Shown in pieces: positions 7,426 to 15,123 of a stretch of DNA of 36,591 bases. Below the pieces are notes generated by a model. The model was not told the DNA's origin. It saw only the letters and a program-made list of their open reading frames with translations, and ran no database searches. Location: positions 1 to 36,591 of the forward strand of contig DATKSG010000019.1 of the NCBI GenBank assembly GCA_035531775.1, read 5' to 3'. The first letter of the stretch is position 1, and every line of letters starts with the position of its first letter. Source of the stretch: DATKSG01 sp035531775. GTDB taxonomy: Bacteria; Actinomycetota; Acidimicrobiia; Acidimicrobiales; UBA8190. Made by a program: the position numbers and the translations under genes.

Positions 7426-10119
7426 GTGACCCCACGCCAAGTCAGCATCGTCCCCCACACCCACTGGGACCGGGAGTGGTACGAGCCGTTCCAGAGCTTC
7501 CGGTTGCGACTCGTGCGCATGCTCGACGGCCTGTTGGCGCTGCTCGAGCAGGACCCCTCCTACGCCCGGTTCCTCCTCGACGGCCAGATGGCCGTGGTGG
7601 ACGACTACCTCGAGGTACGGCCCGAGGCGGAGCAGCGCCTGCGGGCCCTGGCCGCCAGTGGGCGCCTTTCCATGGGCCCGTGGTACGTGCTCATGGACGA
7701 GTTCCTCGTGTCGGGTGAGACCATCATCCGGGACCTGCAGCTCGGCATCCAGCGCGGCGCCGCCTTCGGCGGCGTCATGAACGTCGGCTATCTCCCCGAC
7801 ATGTTCGGACACGTGGCCCAGATGCCGCAGATCCTGCGCCAGGCGGGCTTCACCCACGCCGTGGTCTGGCGGGGCGTGCCGTCGAGCATCGACCGGTCGG
7901 CCTTCTGGTGGGAGTCCCCTGACGGCTCGACGGTGCGGGCTGAGTACCTCGTGGTGGGCTACGGCAACGGGGCGGCCATCCCTGACGACGCCAAGGCCCT
8001 GGTGCGCCGCATCGCCGACCACGAGCAGGAGATCGGCGGCTTCCTCGGCGACGGCGGCTTGCTGTTCATGAACGGCACCGACCACCAAGAGCCCCAGCCG
8101 TGGCTGGGCCGGGTGGTGGCCGAAGCCAACGAACTCCAGGGTGACTACGAGCTGCAGATCACCTCGCTCGCCGACTATCTCGGCGACGCACCCACCGAGG
8201 GCCTGGACACCTGGCACGGGGAGTTGCGTTCCGGCGCCCGGGCCAACGTCCTCATGGGCGTGGCCTCCAACCGGGTCGACGTGAAGCAGCTGGCCGCCCG
8301 CACCGAACGCGCCCTAGAGCGCCGAGCCGAGCCGTATGCCGCCCTGCTGGGCGATGCGGCTCGGTGGCCCACCAGCCTGCTCGGGCTGGCCTGGCGCGAG
8401 GTCGTCCGCAACGCGGCTCACGACTCGATCTGTGCCTGCTCGGTGGACGAGGTGGTCGACGCCGTGCTGCACCGCTACGCCGAGGCCCGGCGCATCGCTG
8501 ACGGCCTGGCCGAGCAGGTGCTGGCCGAATTCTCGCGATCACTGGCCCACAGCGGCCCGGTGGCCGTGAACGCCTCGGCCCGGCCGCGCAGCGGAGTGGT
8601 CGAGATCGTCGTCGTCGGCGACGAGGTGCCGCCCCACACCCAGGCGCTGCCCGAGGAGCCCGGCGCCTTCGGAATCCCACGGGGGATGGGGCCTCTCACC
8701 CTCGACGCCGCCACTGTGCGCACCATCCTGGGCATGTTGCCGAGCGGCAGCCAGATCGACACCCACACGTGGATCCAGGACGTGCGAGTGGAAGAGGACG
8801 AGTCGGGCATCGACATCACCATCGCCTTCGGCAGCGAGGAACGCTTCGACGTGCCCATCGCTTCGGTCAAACAGGACCTCTACACCCGCCTCGGGGCCCG
8901 GCCGGACTCCACCGTCCGCATCCGCATCGACCAACCCCCCGTGCGCCAGGTTCTGGCCCGCTGCGCCACCGTGGCAGGCTACGGGTGGCTCCCCATTGAG
9001 CCGCTGCCGCTCGACCACCCGGTGACCGTCGTGGAGGAGCCCGGGGGACCGGTGCAGATGGCCAACGGCCTCACCACCGTGGTGGTCGACTCGGCGGATG
9101 GCACCTTCAGCCTGAACGAGGTCGCGGGGTTCGGTCGCCTGGTCGACGGCGGGGACCACGGGGACTCCTACAACTACTCCCCGCCGGCCCAGGACCGCCT
9201 GGTCGACACCCCCGATGCCGTGTCCGTGTCGGTGCTGGAGCACGGGCCGGTGCGCGCCTCGGTGGCCATCGTGGCCGACTACACGTGGCCCGAGTACGTC
9301 GACGGCTCCACCCGGGCCCGCAGCGGTGCCTGCACCGCCCGTGTGACAACGACACTGCAGCTGTGCGCGGAGGACCGCCACGTGAGCGTCACCACCACCT
9401 TCGTGAACCCGAGTCGCGACCACCGGCTGCGGGTCCACCTGCCACTCGGGCATGGGGCCGACCACTCCAAGGCGGAATGCGCCTTCGCCGTCGTGCGGCG
9501 CGGGCTCGAGACCGAAGGGCGGCCCGACGAGCTCGGCCTGCCCACCTTCCCGAGCCGGCGCTTCGTGAGCGCCGGCCGCCTCACCGTCGTTCACGAAGGG
9601 CTGTGCGAGTACGAGCTTGTGGATGTGGCGGACGACGGCGCAGGCCCAAAGGCCGGGGCGCTGGCCGTTACCCTGCTTCGGGCCACGGGCATGCTGTCGA
9701 GGCTGGGCATGGCCTACCGTCCACTGCCGGCCGGCCCGATCACGGCGGTGGAGGGCCTGCAGTTGCAGAGGAGACGGATCGAGTGCCGCTACGCACTCGC
9801 TGTGGACTGCGACGACCCCTATGCGTTGGTGGACGCCGCCATGCTCCCCCTAGACGTGGTGCACGGCAGTGGTAAGGGCACTCGCCCAGGCTCCGGGAGC
9901 GCCCTGCATGTGGAGGGGGCCGAGGTCTCCTCGGTGCAGCGCGTGGCCGGCATGCTCGAGGTCCGCGTCTTCAATCCGGGGCCGGAACCAGCCACGGTCA
10001 AGATCGGCGACCGCTCAGGATGGCTCGTCGACCTCGGCGGCCGTGCCCTCGAGCCCGTCGACGGCGCCTTTGCCCTGCGGCCCTTCGGGATCGCCACGGT
10101 GCGCATACCCGGGGCCTGA
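7426..10119 (+). CDS. GH38 alpha-mannosidase
   Basis: A glycoside hydrolase family 38 enzyme of 897 residues that would release alpha-linked mannose. The catalytic (beta/alpha) domain starts at once with PHTHWDREWY, giving zinc ligands H13 and D15. The nucleophile/zinc ligand is Asp125 in GYLPDMFGH, and the last zinc-ligand His is about 332 in RNAAHDSICACS. The rest is the three-helix bundle and large beta-sandwich region of the family. There is no signal peptide, so it is cytoplasmic, perhaps trimming intracellular mannosides. The GTG start has TAGCCT ending six bases upstream and no Shine-Dalgarno sequence. The last 105 bases overlap the 3' end of the convergent adenylate cyclase gene. Confidence 0.93.
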   Translation: MTPRQVSIVPHTHWDREWYEPFQSFRLRLVRMLDGLLALLEQDPSYARFLLDGQMAVVDDYLEVRPEAEQRLRALAASGRLSMGPWYVLMDEFLVSGETIIRDLQLGIQRGAAFGGVMNVGYLPDMFGHVAQMPQILRQAGFTHAVVWRGVPSSIDRSAFWWESPDGSTVRAEYLVVGYGNGAAIPDDAKALVRRIADHEQEIGGFLGDGGLLFMNGTDHQEPQPWLGRVVAEANELQGDYELQITSLADYLGDAPTEGLDTWHGELRSGARANVLMGVASNRVDVKQLAARTERALERRAEPYAALLGDAARWPTSLLGLAWREVVRNAAHDSICACSVDEVVDAVLHRYAEARRIADGLAEQVLAEFSRSLAHSGPVAVNASARPRSGVVEIVVVGDEVPPHTQALPEEPGAFGIPRGMGPLTLDAATVRTILGMLPSGSQIDTHTWIQDVRVEEDESGIDITIAFGSEERFDVPIASVKQDLYTRLGARPDSTVRIRIDQPPVRQVLARCATVAGYGWLPIEPLPLDHPVTVVEEPGGPVQMANGLTTVVVDSADGTFSLNEVAGFGRLVDGGDHGDSYNYSPPAQDRLVDTPDAVSVSVLEHGPVRASVAIVADYTWPEYVDGSTRARSGACTARVTTTLQLCAEDRHVSVTTTFVNPSRDHRLRVHLPLGHGADHSKAECAFAVVRRGLETEGRPDELGLPTFPSRRFVSAGRLTVVHEGLCEYELVDVADDGAGPKAGALAVTLLRATGMLSRLGMAYRPLPAGPITAVEGLQLQRRRIECRYALAVDCDDPYALVDAAMLPLDVVHGSGKGTRPGSGSALHVEGAEVSSVQRVAGMLEVRVFNPGPEPATVKIGDRSGWLVDLGGRALEPVDGAFALRPFGIATVRIPGA

Positions 10120-11406
10120 CTCCTCGTCGTCACCAGCGGCGGCCCGGAGGCCGCTCGACAGGAGGCGCTCTCCACGTTCACGGAGGTCCTCGAGATCGTG
10201 GAGCACCTCGGCGAATCGGTCGAGGCGCCGGCCGATGCGCCGGTCGAGGGTGAGCGGCTCGCTCCCGGGCCGGTGCAGGGCCCACAGCTGGATGCGGCCA
10301 ACATCCTTGATCTGCCTTGGGCGCATGGCCCGGAAGGCGAACTCGCCGACCTCGGCGGTTTCGTGGGCGCCGGGGCTTTCGGCACCTCGGCTTTCGGCAC
10401 CTCGGCTTTCGGCACCTTCGGCGAGGAGCGTGTCGTGGAACTCGTCCGACATCAGGACGCTGCCGGGACTGGCGATGTTGACGATCCGGTGGGCCAGGTT
10501 GACGACGGTGCCGTAGTAGTCGCCGTCCTGCGCCAATACCGGGCCCACGGCCAGTCCGACGCGCACGTCGGAGAGCAGTTCGTCGTCGGCATAGGCCTCA
10601 GCCAGACCCAACCCGATGCGGGCGGCGGCGACCGCCGTGTCGGTGACGAACATGGCCTCGTCGCCGATCATCTTCACCACCCGGCCCCCGCCACTGGTCA
10701 CCGTGTCGTGAGCCAGCTGCTCGAAGCGGCTGACCACGGTGCCCAGCTCCTCCTCCGACAGCTGCTGGCTGAGGGTGGTGAAGCCGACCATGTCGGCGAA
10801 GCCGATGCACAGCGGCGACAGCGCTCCCCCGCCCCGACTGCGCAGCAGCATGGCTCGCCGGGTGGCTGCCTGGACGTGGCGGCGCCAGGCGAACTCGAGC
10901 AAGCGGGCCATGGCCGGCAGGGTCTGGTCGGCCAGCCTGGAGAAGCGGTCGGCCGCCTCGACGGAGTCGCCGGGCCCGAGCGGTCCGGCCGTCCCGTCTT
11001 TGAGAGCCGGCGACACCTCGGCCTCGGCGATGCGGGCCATCGACGAGCCGATCACCCGGGCCAGCTGGAGCCCGGAGGCGAGGTCGACCATGTCGATGGC
11101 CATCATCCCCTTCACCGTGAGCAGGGCATCCACGTCAAGATCGGTGAAGTAGCGGTCCTCGGGATCCACGTCGGGGAATCCGAGCGCCCTCCAGAATCGG
11201 CGCGCCAGTTCGGCCGGCATACCGGTGAGGCTCGATACCTCCCCTTCGGTGTAGCGGCGTGCGGCGGGGACCAGGAGACGATCGGCCACCAGCAGATCAA
11301 GGATGTCCTCGCCCTCGGCGCGGTCGATCTCCTCGGAGGTGGTGCCGGCTTCGGCCAGGAACGAACGCACCCTCTGTAGGGCGGCAGCGCGCTCCTCGGT
11401 GTTCAC
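10015..11406 (-). CDS. Class III adenylate cyclase with N-terminal regulatory domain
   Basis: A soluble 463-residue protein. The first ~190 residues are alpha-helical and resemble the regulatory (pH-sensing, Rv1264-like) domain of actinobacterial cyclases. The catalytic domain follows: a metal Asp in FADMVGF, the adenine-selecting Lys and second metal Asp in VVKMIGDEAMF, a second adenine contact in GDYYG, and the transition-state Asn and Arg in NLAHRIVNIAS. All key residues are present, so an active cAMP-forming homodimer is expected. A GAES-repeat linker and an Arg/Glu-rich tail of about 80 residues follow. The GTG at 11406 has TAGGTT ending seven bases upstream. It is divergent from cofC and shares its promoter core. 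Confidence 0.92.
   Translation of the reverse strand: MNTEERAAALQRVRSFLAEAGTTSEEIDRAEGEDILDLLVADRLLVPAARRYTEGEVSSLTGMPAELARRFWRALGFPDVDPEDRYFTDLDVDALLTVKGMMAIDMVDLASGLQLARVIGSSMARIAEAEVSPALKDGTAGPLGPGDSVEAADRFSRLADQTLPAMARLLEFAWRRHVQAATRRAMLLRSRGGGALSPLCIGFADMVGFTTLSQQLSEEELGTVVSRFEQLAHDTVTSGGGRVVKMIGDEAMFVTDTAVAAARIGLGLAEAYADDELLSDVRVGLAVGPVLAQDGDYYGTVVNLAHRIVNIASPGSVLMSDEFHDTLLAEGAESRGAESRGAESPGAHETAEVGEFAFRAMRPRQIKDVGRIQLWALHRPGSEPLTLDRRIGRRLDRFAEVLHDLEDLRERGERLLSSGLRAAAGDDEESGPGYAHRGDPEGPQGKGAVDGLEGTAAEVDEPS
10374..10418 (-). repeat. Three 15-bp in-frame repeats in the cyclase gene
   Basis: Units 10374-10388, 10389-10403 and 10404-10418 (the third with one change) encode GAESR-type pentapeptides between the cyclase domain and the C-terminal tail. 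Confidence 0.9.
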
Positions 11407-11413
11407 AGCGCCG

Positions 11414-11423
11414 AACCTACACT
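11414..11423. promoter_or_regulatory. Face-to-face -10 boxes of the cyclase and cofC genes
   Basis: TACACT (11418-11423, plus strand) ends six bases before the cofC ATG 11430. TAGGTT (11419-11414, minus strand) ends seven bases before the cyclase GTG 11406. The two hexamers share the same TA base pairs at 11418-11419, so only one promoter could be open at a time. Confidence 0.65.
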
Positions 11424-11429
11424 GGCCCC

Positions 11430-12035
11430 ATGCGCGTCACGCCGGCCGGCTTGCCCGAGCTGGGAGGCTGCGTGGTGCTGGTGCCGGTGAAGGCCTTCAG
11501 CCAGGCCAAGGCCCGGCTCGCCCCCATGCTCGACGGCACCCGGCGGGCCGAGCTGGCCCGGACCATGGCCGCCACCGTGGTGGCAGCGGCCGCCCCTCTG
11601 CCGGTCGCCGTGGTGTGCGACGACCCCGAGGTCGCCGACTGGGCCGCATCGGTGGGGGCCATCGTGCTGCCCGAACCGGGGCGAGGGCTCAATGGTGCCG
11701 TGGCAGCCGGGGCCGACCGGCTGCAGGAGGCAGGGGCCACCGAGATCATCGTGGCTCACGGCGACCTTCCCTTCGCCCACGATCTCCCCCGGCTGGCCGG
11801 TTTCCATGGTGTGACGCTCGTGCCCGACCGGGCCGAGGACGGAACCAACGTGATCTGCATCCCGGCCGGCTCCAGGTTCCGCTTCTCCTACGGCCCAGGT
11901 TCCTTCACCCGCCATCGGGCTGAGACAGCCCGACTCGGCCTCGCCCTCCGGATCGTGCGCGAGCCGGCGTTGGCCCTCGACGTGGACGTTCCCGGCGACC
12001 TCCCGGCCGTGCCGGGGGGTTGGCTGGCGCTGTGA
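11430..12035 (+). CDS. cofC: 2-phospho-L-lactate / phosphoenolpyruvate guanylyltransferase (F420 synthesis)
   Basis: Makes the GDP-activated three-carbon acid used to build the side chain of coenzyme F420 (CofC in archaea, FbiD in mycobacteria). The 201-residue protein starts its nucleotidyltransferase fold with CVVLVPVKAFSQAKARLAP, with the basic residues of the nucleotide-binding loop. It continues with VVCDDPEV, the metal-binding IIVAHGDLPF, LVPDRAEDGTNV and FSYGPGSFTRH, all characteristic of CofC. The ATG at 11430 has a TACACT box ending six bases upstream. The final TGA overlaps the GTG of the PIG-L gene. The presence of cofC indicates that the organism makes F420. Confidence 0.93.
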   Translation: MRVTPAGLPELGGCVVLVPVKAFSQAKARLAPMLDGTRRAELARTMAATVVAAAAPLPVAVVCDDPEVADWAASVGAIVLPEPGRGLNGAVAAGADRLQEAGATEIIVAHGDLPFAHDLPRLAGFHGVTLVPDRAEDGTNVICIPAGSRFRFSYGPGSFTRHRAETARLGLALRIVREPALALDVDVPGDLPAVPGGWLAL

Positions 12036-12802
12036 GCGCCGGGCGCATCGTGCCGGTGGGCGAGCTCCCCGAGCGGTCCACCATCACCACCGACCTCCCG
12101 GTGCCGGAGTCGGCTCTGGCCATCGGGGCGCATCCCGACGACATCGAGTTCGGCTGCGGGGCGACGTTGGCCAAATGGGCGGCGGCTGGTTGCCGCCTCC
12201 ACCACCTCGTGCTCACCGACGGGTCCAAGGGGACCTGGGACGCCGGGGACGACATGGCGGCGCTGGTCGCCACCCGTCACCTCGAACAGCTCGAAGCGGC
12301 CCAGGTGCTCGGCGGCGGCGACGTCACCTTCCTCGACTGGCCCGACGGCGAGCTGGAGGACGCTATGCCACAGCGCCGGCAGGTGTGCCAGGTGATCCGC
12401 CAGGTCCGGCCCGAGGCCGTGTTGGCGCACGACCCGTGGCGCCGATACCGGTTGCACCCCGACCACCGGCACGCCGGGTGGCTGGCCGTCGACGCCCTGG
12501 TGGCCGCTCGTGACCCCAAGTTCTTCGAGGACCTCGGCCTCGATGCCCATCGCCCTTCGCTGCTGCTGTTGTGGGAGGCCGACGATCCCAACCACGTCGA
12601 GGACGTGCGGGCCACGGCTGAGATCAAGCTGGCCGCCCTGTTGACCCACCGCAGCCAACACCGCTCGACCATGGGCATCGATGGCGCTACAGAGGGCGCC
12701 GATACGGCGTTTCGGTCGCGCATGGAGGCGCAGCTCGCCGCCCACGGGGCACTGGCCGGCTTCGGCGCCGGGGAGGCGTTCCACCTCATCGTCGACCTGT
12801 AG
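12032..12802 (+). CDS. PIG-L family N-acetyl sugar deacetylase
   Basis: A zinc-dependent deacetylase of the PIG-L/LmbE superfamily (MshB, Mca and BshB are relatives), 256 residues, cytoplasmic. The zinc motif AIGAHPDDIEFGCG lies near residues 30-43, followed by HHLVLTDGSKGTWD, and the second metal/catalytic His cluster is in RLHPDHRHAG. The substrate is not evident. The first ~30 residues are an extension before the fold. The GTG at 12032 overlaps the TGA of cofC (GTGA), so the gene is co-transcribed and translationally coupled with it. Transcription ends at the strong hairpin just downstream. Confidence 0.9.
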   Translation: MSAGRIVPVGELPERSTITTDLPVPESALAIGAHPDDIEFGCGATLAKWAAAGCRLHHLVLTDGSKGTWDAGDDMAALVATRHLEQLEAAQVLGGGDVTFLDWPDGELEDAMPQRRQVCQVIRQVRPEAVLAHDPWRRYRLHPDHRHAGWLAVDALVAARDPKFFEDLGLDAHRPSLLLLWEADDPNHVEDVRATAEIKLAALLTHRSQHRSTMGIDGATEGADTAFRSRMEAQLAAHGALAGFGAGEAFHLIVDL

Positions 12803-12830
12803 GGCCTATCGCCAACCAGTAGGCGGACGC

Positions 12831-12858
12831 GGTGAGGGGCCCCGAAGGGCCCCTCACC
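12831..12858. terminator. Bidirectional hairpin terminator
   Basis: A perfect 12-bp stem with arms GGTGAGGGGCCC and GGGCCCCTCACC around a CGAA loop lies between the converging PIG-L and histone-like genes. No T-tract follows on either strand, as is common in high-GC actinobacteria. Confidence 0.75.
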
Positions 12859-12898
12859 GACGAGCGACGTTCTCCACCGGCTGTCGCCGGCGACAGGA

Positions 12899-13336
12899 CT
12901 AGCTCTTCTTGGCCGCCTTACGGGTGCGCTTGGCCGCCTTACGCGCCGGAGCGCGCTTGGTCGCCTTCTTCGCAGTGGTCCGCTTGGCGGCCTTCTTGGC
13001 CGGAGCCCGCTTGGCAGCGGCCTTCTTGGCCGGAGCCCGACGCTTGGCCGTCTTACGCGCCGGAGCGCGCTTGGCGGCCTTCTTGGCCGGGGCCCGACGC
13101 TTGGCCGTCTTACGCGCCGGAGCGCGCTTGGTCGCCTTCTTCGCAGTGGTCCGCTTGGCGGCCTTCTTGGCCGGAGCCCGCTTGGCGGCCTTCTTCGCAG
13201 TGGTCCGCTTGACGGCCTTCCGTGCCGGAGCCCGCTTGGCGGTCCTCTTGGCGGGAGCCCGCTTGGCCGCGGCCTTCTTCGCGGGAGCCCGCCGCTTGGC
13301 GGCAGCCTTCCTTGGTGTGGCCCGCTTGACTGGCAT
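12899..13336 (-). CDS. Histone H1-like Lys/Arg/Ala/Pro-rich DNA-binding protein
   Basis: A 145-residue protein made almost wholly of short repeats of the type KRAPAKKAAKR and KRTTAKKATKR from residue 4 to the end. It is extremely basic, without acidic residues or hydrophobic core. Such (K/R)AAxK proteins resemble eukaryotic histone H1 tails and the tails of actinobacterial HupB and Hc1/Hc2-like nucleoid proteins, so nonspecific DNA compaction is expected. There is no folded HU domain. The ATG at 13336 has an excellent TAAGGAGG Shine-Dalgarno sequence eight bases upstream. The gene lies directly downstream of a second, related basic gene in the same direction. The gene's repeats are internally homogenised, so its length probably varies between strains (inference). 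Confidence 0.85.
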   Translation of the reverse strand: MPVKRATPRKAAAKRRAPAKKAAAKRAPAKRTAKRAPARKAVKRTTAKKAAKRAPAKKAAKRTTAKKATKRAPARKTAKRRAPAKKAAKRAPARKTAKRRAPAKKAAAKRAPAKKAAKRTTAKKATKRAPARKAAKRTRKAAKKS

Positions 13337-13352
13337 GCTCGACGCCTCCTTA

Positions 13353-13366
13353 CGGCCTTTCGGCCG
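13353..13366 (-). promoter_or_regulatory. GAAA-tetraloop hairpin directly before the histone-like gene's ribosome-binding site
   Basis: On the minus strand CGGCC-GAAA-GGCCG forms a five-pair stem with a GNRA loop and is followed immediately by TAAGGAGG and the ATG at 13336. It could modulate translation or stabilise the downstream part of the two-gene transcript. On the plus strand the same hairpin is followed by a T-rich run, so a terminator function in that direction is possible. Confidence 0.45.
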
Positions 13367-13381
13367 ATCTCTTTTTGCTGC

Positions 13382-13636
13382 TTACCTCGCCGCGGCTCGC
13401 CGGCCGGCATTGGTAGCCGGGGGTCGCCTGACGGCCTTCTTTGCCGTTTTCCTTGCTGCTGTGCTCGCCCGGGTTCGCCTGGCGGCCGTTATGGCCGAGG
13501 CTCGCCTGACGATCTTCGCCGCCGGCCGCGGTGCGACCTCGTTGGCGGTCTTGAGCGAGTTGTCGAGATTCTCCGTCCGGCGCGACGCGGCGGATGTCGA
13601 ACCCGAGATCGCGGCAATGAGCCCCGATATGTGCAA
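13382..13636 (-). CDS. Small basic protein with non-basic head and Lys/Arg-rich tail
   Basis: An 84-residue protein if started at the TTG 13636, which follows AGGAGG with six bases between. An ATG at 13651 and a TTG at 13675 are in frame but lack a Shine-Dalgarno sequence and lie very near the predicted transcription start. The first ~35 residues (HISGLIAAISGSTSAAS, then a mixed-charge stretch) are ordinary. The rest is rich in Arg, Lys, Ala and Thr (AARKTAKKAVRRPPAT). I do not recognise a family. It looks like a two-part protein in which a short head domain carries a histone-like tail. Its stop lies 45 bases before the second histone-like gene, so both are probably made from one message. Confidence 0.65.
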   Translation of the reverse strand: MHISGLIAAISGSTSAASRRTENLDNSLKTANEVAPRPAAKIVRRASAITAARRTRASTAARKTAKKAVRRPPATNAGRRAAAR

Positions 13637-13670
13637 CTCGCTCCTCCTCATGAATTCCGGAATCTCATTA

Positions 13671-13699
13671 ATCAAAGAAGGTTTTCGCGCTCAGGTCAA
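13671..13699 (-). promoter_or_regulatory. Sigma-70-like promoter for the histone-like gene pair
   Basis: On the minus strand TTGACC (13699-13694) and TTTGAT (13676-13671) are separated by 17 bases, the best -35/-10 pair in the window. It predicts a transcript starting near 13664, which favours the TTG start with its AGGAGG rather than the upstream ATG. The surrounding DNA is clearly more A+T-rich than its neighbours. Confidence 0.5.
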
Positions 13700-13831
13700 G
13701 CATTTCGACTTTGGCGGCATCCAATAGCGACGCGCGTCGGTGCACGTCGAACGGGTCGCGAACGCGTCGGACTCGGTCCTTTCATTTTGGGTATGGACGT
13801 GAAACGCAGTCTTTGCAAGGATTTTTCCGCC

Positions 13832-14080
13832 ATGCAGACACTGCCCGACGGGACCTACGACGTGATCGTGGTCGACACCGAGACCACCGAGGACGGCGAA
13901 ACCAAGTTGGAGCTTGCCATCACACTCGGACCCCATATCGGACAGATCGTGGCCTTGCGCAGTCGTCATCTCCAAGGGCAGCCGCAGACCACGGACGTCG
14001 ACCCACTGACCTTGCTCGGCATCCCCGGCACCTTGCGCGTGCACCAGGGAGAGCCGGTCTTTCGTCCCGAGGTGACATGA
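13832..14080 (+). CDS. Hypothetical 82-residue beta-rich protein
   Basis: No family recognised. The sequence alternates charged turns and short strands (TYDVIVVDTET, TKLELAITLG, QIVALRSRHL) and then LLGIPGTLRV, suggesting a small beta-barrel-like domain, possibly OB-like (inference). The ATG at 13832 has AAGG upstream at a rather long distance. An ATG at 13793 is in frame and would add 13 residues. Its TGA overlaps the ATG of the following dehydrogenase gene (ATGA), so the protein is probably made with that enzyme and the TraG-like ATPase. Confidence 0.65.
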   Translation: MQTLPDGTYDVIVVDTETTEDGETKLELAITLGPHIGQIVALRSRHLQGQPQTTDVDPLTLLGIPGTLRVHQGEPVFRPEVT

Positions 14081-15117
14081 CAATGAGCGCTGCATCGTCG
14101 GGCACCGAAGCCGTGAGCTCAGCGCCGACCGTGGCCGTGGCCGCCCCCCCATGGGCCGCCGCCGCCTTGGCCGAGGTGGCCGGGCTGGCCGGACTGGGTC
14201 CTGGGCTCGGCCCTGAGCCCCTCCCCATCCGCCATGTGGTGGTCGACCCCCGGACTCCAGAAACCCCCGATACGCAGGGAGTTCGCGTCCTCTGGCGCTA
14301 CCACCTGACGCCGCCCCAGCTGGCCACGGTGGTGGAGCGACTGCCCGATCTCGAGTGGGTGCACTCCGACTACGTCGGCGTCGACGACCTCCCCCTCGGC
14401 CTCATGGCCGAGCGCGGCGTGATGCTGTCGAACGGTGCAGGCATCTCGGCGCGCCCGATGGCCGAGTGGGTGATGCTCGCCTTGCTCCTCGGTGCCAAGC
14501 AGCTGCCGCGCTTCGTCCGCCAATCCGATGCCGCCGTGTGGGACGCTGGAGCACCACTCGGCGAGTTGCAGAACTCGGTGGTCCTGTTGCTCGGCCTCGG
14601 TGCGGTCGGCTCGCTGGTGGCCCAAATGCTCGAGCCATTCGGTGCCGAAGTCCATGCCTGGACGCGACGCCAACGGACAACAAAACCACAAGGAGTGACT
14701 CGAATGCTGGCGGGCGACGAGTGGCGATCGTCGGTGGGCCGGGCCGATTTCGTGGTGTGCACCTTGCCGCTCACGCAGGCGACCGCTGGACTGCTCGACG
14801 CATCGTTCTTCCGCTCGATGAAGCCGGGCGCCTGGGTGGTCAACGTCTCGAGAGGGGCGTTGATCGACGACCGGGCCTTGTTGTCATCCCTCGACGAGGG
14901 ACACCTCGGCGGTGCCGTGCTCGACGCCTTCCGGGAGGAGCCGTTGCCCGGGGACAGCCTCTTGTGGCGACGGCCCGACGTGCTCGTGCTCCCCCATGCC
15001 ACTTGGTCCTCCTCGCACACCCTCGAGGACTTCACTCGCCGGTTCGCCACGCAGCTCGCCCGCTTCGTGGCCGGGAACCGGCCCACCGATCTCGTCGACC
15101 TCGCCGCCGGCTACTGA
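14077..15117 (+). CDS. D-2-hydroxyacid dehydrogenase family protein
   Basis: An NAD(P)-dependent oxidoreductase of 346 residues. The substrate domain comes first, with VMLSNGAGISARPMAEWV as the linker into the cofactor domain. The Rossmann motif is LLLGLGAVGSLVAQ. The family's catalytic trio is visible: Arg in NVSRGALIDD, Glu in FREEPLPGDS and His in LPHATWSS. The substrate is unknown. The first ~50 residues are an Ala-rich extension. The ATG at 14077 overlaps the previous gene's TGA, and the TraG-like ATPase gene begins six bases after the stop. Confidence 0.9.
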   Translation: MTMSAASSGTEAVSSAPTVAVAAPPWAAAALAEVAGLAGLGPGLGPEPLPIRHVVVDPRTPETPDTQGVRVLWRYHLTPPQLATVVERLPDLEWVHSDYVGVDDLPLGLMAERGVMLSNGAGISARPMAEWVMLALLLGAKQLPRFVRQSDAAVWDAGAPLGELQNSVVLLLGLGAVGSLVAQMLEPFGAEVHAWTRRQRTTKPQGVTRMLAGDEWRSSVGRADFVVCTLPLTQATAGLLDASFFRSMKPGAWVVNVSRGALIDDRALLSSLDEGHLGGAVLDAFREEPLPGDSLLWRRPDVLVLPHATWSSSHTLEDFTRRFATQLARFVAGNRPTDLVDLAAGY

Positions 15118-15123
15118 AGCGCC

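Noticed and set aside
7387..8217. Possible long N-terminal extension of the acyl-CoA synthetase
   Set aside because: It is the antisense of the mannosidase gene; the synthetase family begins near 7377, where a -10 box also sits.
10198..11379. Open frame of 393 codons on the plus strand
   Set aside because: Antisense of the adenylate cyclase, whose catalytic motifs are complete.
12916..13310. Repetitive array that might be taken for a CRISPR
   Set aside because: Repeats are codon-phased, variable and encode the KRAPAKKA protein; there are no unique spacers and no cas genes.
12909..13727. Hydrophobic Ala/Leu-repeat frame on the plus strand resembling a membrane protein
   Set aside because: It is the complement of the two Lys/Arg-rich histone-like genes, which have proper Shine-Dalgarno sequences and a promoter.
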